Below are positions 8,090-12,344 of a DNA stretch of 20,830 nucleotides, piece after piece. The number at the start of each line of letters is the position of its first letter. Position 1 is the first letter of the stretch. A model generated the notes under the pieces. That model searched no databases. It had not been told where the DNA came from and saw only the letters and a list, made by a program, of their open reading frames with translations. The stretch covers positions 1,878-22,707 of the forward strand of contig DKEY01000177.1 in NCBI GenBank assembly GCA_002469305.1. The letters run 5' to 3'. The DNA comes from Sulfurospirillum sp. UBA6810 (GTDB taxonomy: Bacteria; Campylobacterota; Campylobacteria; Campylobacterales; Sulfurospirillaceae). Made by a program: the position numbers and the translations under genes.

Positions 8090-8122
8090 TTAATCCCAAA
8101 TAATTAAGCTACAATATTTCAT
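8090..8122 (-). CDS. Possible 10-residue leader peptide upstream of nrfH
   Basis: Frame ATG (8122) to TAA (8092-8090) encoding MKYCSLIIWD. It has an AGGAGAG Shine-Dalgarno at 8133-8127, four bases from the ATG, as strong as those of neighbouring genes. It lies in the presumed 5' leader of the nrf transcript, 47 bases before the nrfH start. No run of one amino acid suggests classical attenuation, and no terminator hairpin was seen after it. It may be a coupled upstream frame, a remnant, or chance. Short frames with a good ribosome site arise by accident in AT-rich DNA, so support is weak. Confidence 0.3.
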   Translation of the reverse strand: MKYCSLIIWD

Positions 8123-8147
8123 GATACTCTCCTTTCACAATAGAACT

Positions 8148-8153
8148 ATTTTA
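8148..8153 (-). promoter_or_regulatory. Candidate -10 element for the nrfHA operon
   Basis: On the minus strand TAAAAT (8153-8148) would start transcription near 8141 and give a leader of about 100 bases before nrfH. No good -35 hexamer is present. Instead the tandem repeat at 8167-8188 occupies that position, as expected for an activator-dependent promoter. The whole region is very AT-rich, so this placement is tentative. Confidence 0.35.
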
Positions 8154-8166
8154 AAAAGATTATTTG

Positions 8167-8188
8167 AAAAGTATAAAAAAAGTATAAA
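8167..8188. repeat. Perfect tandem 11-mer direct repeat upstream of nrfH, candidate response-regulator site
   Basis: AAAAGTATAAA occurs at 8167-8177 and again at 8178-8188 with no mismatch, a period of one helical turn. It lies 125-147 bases upstream of the nrfH start and just upstream of the candidate -10. Tandem direct repeats of 10-11 bases are the usual binding mode of OmpR-family dimers, and such a regulator is encoded in the same operon. The functional role is inferred; AT-rich DNA makes some short repeats likely by chance. Confidence 0.6.
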
Positions 8189-8230
8189 TAATTAAAAACA
8201 TTGAGAGAAAAAATAATTATGTTTTTAAAT

Positions 8231-8260
8231 TTGTTAAAAATGTAAATTTTTAGTTATAAT
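8231..8260 (+). promoter_or_regulatory. Promoter of the guanidine riboswitch operon
   Basis: TTGTTA at 8231-8236, an 18-base spacer and a perfect TATAAT at 8255-8260 predict a start near 8267. That is about 50 bases before the riboswitch core on the same strand. The -35 half overlaps an inverted repeat TTTTTAA-N5-TTAAAAA (8222-8240). The promoter is divergent from the nrf promoter. The perfect -10 and its position give good support. Confidence 0.7.
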
Positions 8261-8317
8261 TTGGCTGTAAAACATGTCATTGAGGTTACAACCTCATTGC
8301 TACCACATCAAAATGAT

Positions 8318-8402
8318 CGCTAGGGTTCCGGCAATAATGCGTCTGGTCCGAGAGCTATCGCCTCTTGAGTAGAGGTTCACGGAGGGATAAAAGCCCGGGA
8401 GG
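8318..8402 (+). promoter_or_regulatory. Guanidine-I (ykkC class) riboswitch aptamer
   Basis: The conserved guanidine-I core is present almost in full. CTAGGGTTCCG lies at 8320-8330, then TCTGGTCCGAGAG (8342-8354), a hairpin CCTCT-TGAGT-AGAGG (8361-8375), then CACGGAGGGATAAAAG (8379-8393) and CCCGGGAG (8394-8401). These match the ykkC consensus as I know it from Bacillus. This RNA class binds free guanidinium and turns on downstream genes. The three genes that follow, two of them SMR transporters, fit a guanidine-detoxification operon. The aptamer starts about 50 bases into the predicted transcript and ends about 46 bases before the first ATG. Confidence 0.95.
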
Positions 8403-8432
8403 TTTAACCTCTTGGCGTGTTTGTCTTATTTT
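8395..8432 (+). terminator. Terminator-like hairpin overlapping the riboswitch 3' end (expression platform)
   Basis: CCGGGAGGT (8395-8403) can pair with ACCTCTTGG (8407-8415), nine pairs including two G-U, around a three-base loop. It is followed by the U-rich stretch TGTTTGTCTTATTTT (8418-8432). The left arm is the conserved CCCGGGAG segment of the aptamer, so hairpin and aptamer exclude each other. Guanidine binding would then prevent termination. The U-run is interrupted and two bases separate it from the stem, so it may be a weak terminator. An alternative is sequestration of AGGAG (8437-8441) by CTCTT (8409-8413). Confidence 0.6.
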
Positions 8433-8447
8433 ACTCAGGAGTCTTTT

Positions 8448-8942
8448 ATGTTTCGAACTATACGTCGTACAAAACAAATTTTATCCCCTAATGAATGTCT
8501 TGAAATTTTGGAACGTGGAACATCAGGTGTTCTCTCTGTATTTGGTGATGATGATTATCCTTATGCAATACCGCTAAATTATACTTATAATAAAGGTAAG
8601 CTATTTTTCCATAGCGCGAAGTCAGGTCACAAAATAGATGCTATCCTTAATCATCCAAAAGTTTCATTTTGCGTCATTGATCAAGACCAAATTGTACCTC
8701 AAAAGTACACTAGTTATTTTCGTAGTGTTATTGCTTTTGGCAAAGCACATATTTTAGATAATGCTAATGAAATACGCACAGCATTAGAACTATTAGCGAT
8801 GAAATACTCATTTTCTCAACCAGAAGAAGATCGTAATCGAGAAATAGAAAAAGACTTTAAAATGGTTTGTATTATTGAAGTGATGGTTGAGCATCTTAGT
8901 GGGAAAGAAGCAATAGAGCTAGTTAGAATGAAAAATAAATGA
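8448..8942 (+). CDS. Pyridoxamine 5'-phosphate oxidase-like flavoprotein (NimA-like)
   Basis: Cytosolic split-barrel FMN-binding protein of 164 residues, in the pyridoxamine 5'-phosphate oxidase-related / nitroimidazole-resistance (NimA-like) group. Family features: opening helix region LSPNECLEILERGTSGVLSV, strand YPYAIPLNYTYNKGKLFFHSAKSGHKIDAI (about residues 37-66), VSFCVID and a conserved FRSVIAFGKA segment (about 90-99). ATG at 8448 is chosen because AGGAG lies six bases upstream; a longer frame from TTG 8412 would start inside the riboswitch expression platform. It is the first gene under guanidine control and overlaps the next gene by ATGA. Its substrate is unknown. Its place beside guanidine exporters suggests a detoxifying or redox role, but that is inference. 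Confidence 0.9.
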   Translation: MFRTIRRTKQILSPNECLEILERGTSGVLSVFGDDDYPYAIPLNYTYNKGKLFFHSAKSGHKIDAILNHPKVSFCVIDQDQIVPQKYTSYFRSVIAFGKAHILDNANEIRTALELLAMKYSFSQPEEDRNREIEKDFKMVCIIEVMVEHLSGKEAIELVRMKNK

Positions 8943-9307
8943 AGCACATACATAGCGCTGTAAATATTTATTGGCTAAGTATTGTTATAGCTTCTTTTTT
9001 TGAAGTCTTATGGGTGATTGGACTTAAGCATGCATCTTCTCTTTTTGAATGGGTAGGTACAGTATGTAGCATATTTTTTACATTTGTATTAATTAATTTT
9101 GCAAATAAAAAAATACCTGTTGGTACCACTTATGCTCTTTTTGTTGGATTGGGAACAGTAGGAGCTTTTTTATCAGATATACTCTTATTTAGTGCTACTG
9201 TTAAAGGAATTACTTTGATATTTTTATTTCTATTATTAATTGGCATCATTGGTTTAAAAACAGTATCACAAAAAGAAGAAAAATTATCTATAGGTGTGAA
9301 AAAATAA
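8939..9307 (+). CDS. SMR-family transporter subunit, guanidinium exporter (Gdx/YkkC-YkkD type), first of pair
   Basis: Inner-membrane small multidrug resistance protein, 122 residues, four transmembrane helices. The essential proton- and cation-binding glutamate is E22 in ASFFEVLWVIGLKHA, where the Trp three residues later and the GLKH sequence resemble SugE/Gdx guanidinium exporters rather than EmrE. IPVGTTYALFVGLGTVGA (about 59-76) is the conserved helix-3 loop. The N-terminus is about nine residues longer and the C-terminal tail is more charged than usual. It overlaps the flavoprotein gene by ATGA and the next SMR gene by one base (TAATG). Such coupled, unequal SMR pairs usually form heterodimers. 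The riboswitch upstream makes guanidinium the likely substrate. Confidence 0.93.
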   Translation: MKHIHSAVNIYWLSIVIASFFEVLWVIGLKHASSLFEWVGTVCSIFFTFVLINFANKKIPVGTTYALFVGLGTVGAFLSDILLFSATVKGITLIFLFLLLIGIIGLKTVSQKEEKLSIGVKK

Positions 9308-9624
9308 TGGCGTGGATAGCATTAATTTTTGCAGGGATATGTGAAATCTTTGGGGTGGCGATGCTGAACCAATTCCATTGTGACAAAAAACTTCAAACAT
9401 TGATTTTTATTTTTATAAGCTTTGGATTTAGCTTTTTGTTGCTATCCTATGCAATGCAGGTACTGCCCATGGGAGTAGCATATGCTACTTGGACAGGAAT
9501 TGGTGCATCAGGAGGTGCATTTATTGGAATGTATATGTATAAGGAATCCAAGAGTCTGCAAAGAGTAAGCTTTATTGTTCTTATTATTATAAGTATTATA
9601 GGAATTAATTTAACTTATAAATAA
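9307..9624 (+). CDS. SMR-family transporter subunit, guanidinium exporter partner
   Basis: Second small multidrug resistance protein, 105 residues with four transmembrane helices. The essential glutamate is E13 in IFAGICEIFGVAML. The conserved LPMGVAYATWTGIGASGGAFIG segment (about 57-78) is intact. Unlike its partner it has Gly rather than Trp three residues after the glutamate, so the pair is asymmetric as in YkkC/YkkD. Its start codon overlaps the partner's stop (TAATG), which forces coupled translation and near-equal amounts. It is the last gene of the riboswitch operon; only a weak hairpin candidate lies downstream. Function by family and context: proton-driven export of guanidinium. Confidence 0.93.
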   Translation: MAWIALIFAGICEIFGVAMLNQFHCDKKLQTLIFIFISFGFSFLLLSYAMQVLPMGVAYATWTGIGASGGAFIGMYMYKESKSLQRVSFIVLIIISIIGINLTYK

Positions 9625-9861
9625 AAAATAGTTATGGTAATAAATTTTAAAAAAGCTCAAAACAAAAGTTTCTACCAACTATGACGAGTTTTTTTCACAA
9701 TATTAGAACTAAATATTGATTGAAAATCTTTACATGTAAAAAATATATCCCTAAAATTTATCTGCTTTTTTAAGTAGCTTTTGTTTTTGTAATTGACATA
9801 GATTTTTGGATATATTAAACATTTTTGTGTTAAAATAAATAAACTTATAGAGGAGAAAACT

Positions 9862-10089
9862 ATGCTACATGAATACAGAGAAATAATATCAGAGATAAAA
9901 GTAGAAAACGCGCACTTTGCAAAGATATTTGAAAAACATAATGAACTTGATCAACAAATCGAAAACATTGAAGAAGGTCGTGAGCATATGGAACAGTTAA
10001 GTCTTGAAAAACTTAAAAAAGAGAAGTTAAGACTCAAAGACGAAGCTTACGCAATGATCGTTGAATATAAGAAAGAAAAAGGCTTATAA
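9862..10089 (+). CDS. DUF465 / YdcH-like small helical protein
   Basis: A 75-residue, highly charged, cysteine-free protein predicted to be almost all helix and coiled coil. The pattern HEYREIISEIK...HFAKIFEKHNELDQQIENIEEG, then EQLSLEKLKKEKLRLKDEAYAMI, is typical of the DUF465/YdcH family, whose members are widespread small proteins of unknown role. ATG at 9862 has GAGGAG at 9850-9855. A possible -10 (TAAAAT, 9831-9836) lies 26 bases before the ATG. The 237-base gap before it is AT-rich and holds no other convincing gene. It stands alone, converging with the long minus-strand operon. Confidence 0.88.
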   Translation: MLHEYREIISEIKVENAHFAKIFEKHNELDQQIENIEEGREHMEQLSLEKLKKEKLRLKDEAYAMIVEYKKEKGL

Positions 10090-10118
10090 AAACTTTGGGC
10101 TTAAGAGATTAAGCCCAA
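10088..10118 (-). terminator. Intrinsic terminator of the long minus-strand operon
   Basis: Perfect ten-base stem: TTGGGCTTAA (10095-10104) pairs with TTAAGCCCAA (10109-10118) around loop GAGA. On the minus strand it is followed by AGTTTTTAT, a usable U-run. The stem contains the magIII stop codon. On the plus strand the hairpin also follows the DUF465 gene closely, but without a U-run, so it may act there only as a 3' end stabiliser. Confidence 0.8.
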
Positions 10119-10772
10119 CTCTTCCAGATTTACTTTTTTTCCGCTCATATTTTTTTTACAAAACTCTACAATTTTCCCATGAAATCTTGCATATATCACG
10201 TGTAAATCAAACTCTTTTTCATACAGTTCATTGATTTTTTCTATATGTTGTTCTATACCACTAACAAGCCACTCTTGAAGTGCATCATAACTCTCAAACT
10301 CATACCCATAAGCACTCAGGAGTCTATTGATATAACTATCTACAACCATAACTTCTCGTTTACAAGCGTAGCAAAGGATACTATCTGCACTCTCAGCTCC
10401 TATACCTTTTTGAGAAAGCAACCATTCACGACTTACATGTAAAGAAAAATTCTCAAAATCTCCAAACGTATCATAGATATTTTGGCAGAGTAGTTTGAGA
10501 GTTTTTGCTTTTGTATTATAAAAGCCACTTGGCTTGATAAGCTCTGCTAACTCATTGACATCTATACTTGCCAAGGCTTCAAGCTCTAGCTTTTTTGCAT
10601 TTCTTAGATTCTCTAAACTTTTTTCAACTTTTTCCCACTTTGTCTGTTGTGTTAAAATCGTTCCGACAATGACATCAAATGTTCCGCTACGAGGCCACCA
10701 AAGAAGTTCTCTCTCATGTTTGATGTAGCCTGCTTTTTTTAAAGCATAAAAAAGTTCAAAACTGTTATTCAT
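10101..10772 (-). CDS. magIII: 3-methyladenine DNA glycosylase, MagIII type (endonuclease III superfamily)
   Basis: Base-excision repair glycosylase of the helix-hairpin-helix/GPD fold that removes alkylated adenine. It closely resembles Helicobacter pylori MagIII: PSGFYNTKAK (81-90), REWLLSQKGIGAESADSILCY (115-135, the HhH motif), VMVVDSY with catalytic Asp D145, and YARFHGKIVEF (194-204). The four-cysteine iron-sulfur loop of true endonuclease III is absent, as in MagIII. ATG at 10772 is chosen: it follows AGAGG by six bases, overlaps the ymdB stop by eight bases and gives 223 residues, near the family length. A frame extended to 10829 would run deep into ymdB. It is the last gene of the operon. 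Confidence 0.9.
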   Translation of the reverse strand: MNNSFELFYALKKAGYIKHERELLWWPRSGTFDVIVGTILTQQTKWEKVEKSLENLRNAKKLELEALASIDVNELAELIKPSGFYNTKAKTLKLLCQNIYDTFGDFENFSLHVSREWLLSQKGIGAESADSILCYACKREVMVVDSYINRLLSAYGYEFESYDALQEWLVSGIEQHIEKINELYEKEFDLHVIYARFHGKIVEFCKKNMSGKKVNLEELGLIS

Positions 10773-11571
10773 AGAGTGCCTCTTGCACAAGTGTTTCTCT
10801 ATCATCAAAGACTCTAAGTTTTTGTGCACTTATACATTTGCCATCAATAATCTCACAAACGATGAGTTGCATGATTTTTTTGCACTGTTTTGGGATATCA
10901 AAAGAAGCAGGAAGTCCTGTCATCATACGCTTTATGGGAGCATTTTTATCCATCCCTATGACATTATCACGACAGCCACTCAATCCAACATCACTCACAT
11001 AACAAGTACCAAGTTCAACACTCAAATCATCTGTTCCTATATGTGTATGCGTTCCAAAAAGAGCACTGATTTTGCCTTGGAGCATCATATAAAGCCCTCT
11101 TTTTTCAGCTGTTGATTCGGCATGAAAATCTATAATGATATTTTTTATACCCTCTTCTATCAAACTTTCAACGCACCTAGTTGTTGCGATAAAAGGGTTT
11201 TCCACCATAGACATTCCATAGTGTCCTAACACGTTGATAATAGCTAGTTTTTCACCACAAACTTCAACGACCTTATAACCACTTCCTGGTACTCCCTCAG
11301 GATAGTTTAGCGGACGGATGAGGGGCATATCTTCAAACATAGAGATAATCTCTTTTTTATCCCAAGTGTGGTTTCCACCTGTCATAAAATCAACACCAGC
11401 TTTGAGAAGTTCGTCTGCATTTTTTCTTATCATACCAAAGCCATGACTTACATTTTCACTATTTGCTATCACAAAATCTATACCGTACTCTTTTCTTACA
11501 TGTAAGAGTTTTTTCGCTAACATCTCGCGCCCAGGTCTTCCTATGATATCCCCTATAAAAGCTATCTTCAT
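10765..11571 (-). CDS. ymdB: YmdB-type metallophosphoesterase (TIGR00282 family)
   Basis: Cytosolic dinuclear metal phosphodiesterase, 268 residues. All metal ligands known for Bacillus YmdB are at the same positions: D8 (GDIIGRPG), E39 and N40 (NSEN), N67 and H68 (GGNHTWD), H150 (DFHAE), H175 and H177 (GTHTHI). The Bacillus and Deinococcus enzymes hydrolyse cyclic nucleotides and affect biofilm and motility decisions; the substrate here is not known. The start overlaps the upstream ATPase stop by four bases (ATGA) and its own end overlaps magIII. It lies in the same transcript as a diguanylate cyclase, though not adjacent. Confidence 0.95.
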   Translation of the reverse strand: MKIAFIGDIIGRPGREMLAKKLLHVRKEYGIDFVIANSENVSHGFGMIRKNADELLKAGVDFMTGGNHTWDKKEIISMFEDMPLIRPLNYPEGVPGSGYKVVEVCGEKLAIINVLGHYGMSMVENPFIATTRCVESLIEEGIKNIIIDFHAESTAEKRGLYMMLQGKISALFGTHTHIGTDDLSVELGTCYVSDVGLSGCRDNVIGMDKNAPIKRMMTGLPASFDIPKQCKKIMQLIVCEIIDGKCISAQKLRVFDDRETLVQEALYE

Positions 11572-12344
11572 GCCTTTTGCTCACTTAAAATCTGAGAGTA
11601 AAAGTTGTAAAACTGTTTTGCAGTTCTACCGCTTCGTGAAGCTCTGTAAGTTGCAAAGATTTTGGCTTGTTTATGCAGTTCTTCTTTATCACAAACTATA
11701 TCTTTAAAATAAGCATCTACAATAAGCAGATAATCAGCAAATGAGCCTTGATAAAAAGAGATCCAAAGTCCAAATCTATCTGAAAGTGAAATCTTCTCTT
11801 CAACTGCGTCACCATAGTGTATCTCTGTGTCACTGACTACTGTGAGATGGTTGTCTTTTTGATACTCAGTGACCAAATGTCTTCTGTTTGAACTTGCATA
11901 GATAAGAACATTTGATGGAGGAAGTTCTATCGAACCCTCTAAGATAGGTTTGAGTCCTTTGTAAGAGTTGTCTCCATCTTCAAAAGATAAATCATCGCAA
12001 AAGATGATAAACTTATAAGGCAATTCTCTTAACTCATCGATGATTTCAGGTAAGTCGTGCAAATCTTCTTTTGCAAATTCTATCAGCCTAAGTCCATCTT
12101 TTTTATACTCGTTAAAAACTGCTTTGATAAGAGATGATTTTCCCGTACCTCTTGCACCCCAGAGTAAAACATTGTTACATGTAAGGTTTTTTATGAAAGC
12201 TTTTGTATTGTCAACTATCTGTTTTTTTTGTATCTCTATACCGACTAAAGTATCAAGAGATATAGAATCAACCTCTTTTACCTCTTTAAGTATCGCTTTT
12301 TTTGAGCGCCAGATGGCAGCGTAGGTCTCATCCCAATCTATCAT
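11568..12344 (-). CDS. DUF815-family AAA-like ATPase
   Basis: Cytosolic P-loop ATPase of 258 residues, matching the DUF815 family of uncharacterised ATP-binding proteins. Walker A is GARGTGKSSL (63-72), Walker B FIIFCDD (112-118), then LLWG before the P-loop, a sensor-like IYASSNRRHL (148-157) and SDRFGLWISF further on, a conserved DUF815 feature. ATG at 12344 is chosen because it overlaps the mfd stop as ATGA with AAAGG just upstream; a frame from 12383 would run into mfd. It is coupled to mfd upstream and ymdB downstream. No biological role is established for the family as far as I know. Confidence 0.9.
   Translation of the reverse strand: MIDWDETYAAIWRSKKAILKEVKEVDSISLDTLVGIEIQKKQIVDNTKAFIKNLTCNNVLLWGARGTGKSSLIKAVFNEYKKDGLRLIEFAKEDLHDLPEIIDELRELPYKFIIFCDDLSFEDGDNSYKGLKPILEGSIELPPSNVLIYASSNRRHLVTEYQKDNHLTVVSDTEIHYGDAVEEKISLSDRFGLWISFYQGSFADYLLIVDAYFKDIVCDKEELHKQAKIFATYRASRSGRTAKQFYNFYSQILSEQKA

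Noticed and set aside
8412..8447. TTG start at 8412 for the flavoprotein
   Set aside because: The extra residues come from the expression platform; ATG 8448 has AGGAG at the right distance and starts at the family's usual N-terminus.
8365..8577. Plus-strand frame running through the riboswitch
   Set aside because: It translates the aptamer RNA and overlaps the flavoprotein in another frame; no ribosome site and no family pattern.
9625..9861. Possible terminator or small gene after the SMR pair
   Set aside because: AAAAAGCTC and GAGTTTTTTT could pair only across a 27-base loop, and frames are at most about 16 codons; only AT-rich spacer can be supported.
10773..10829. Longer N-terminus for the MagIII-type glycosylase
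   Set aside because: It would overlap ymdB by 65 bases with no homology in the added residues; ATG 10772 has a good ribosome site and fits the family.
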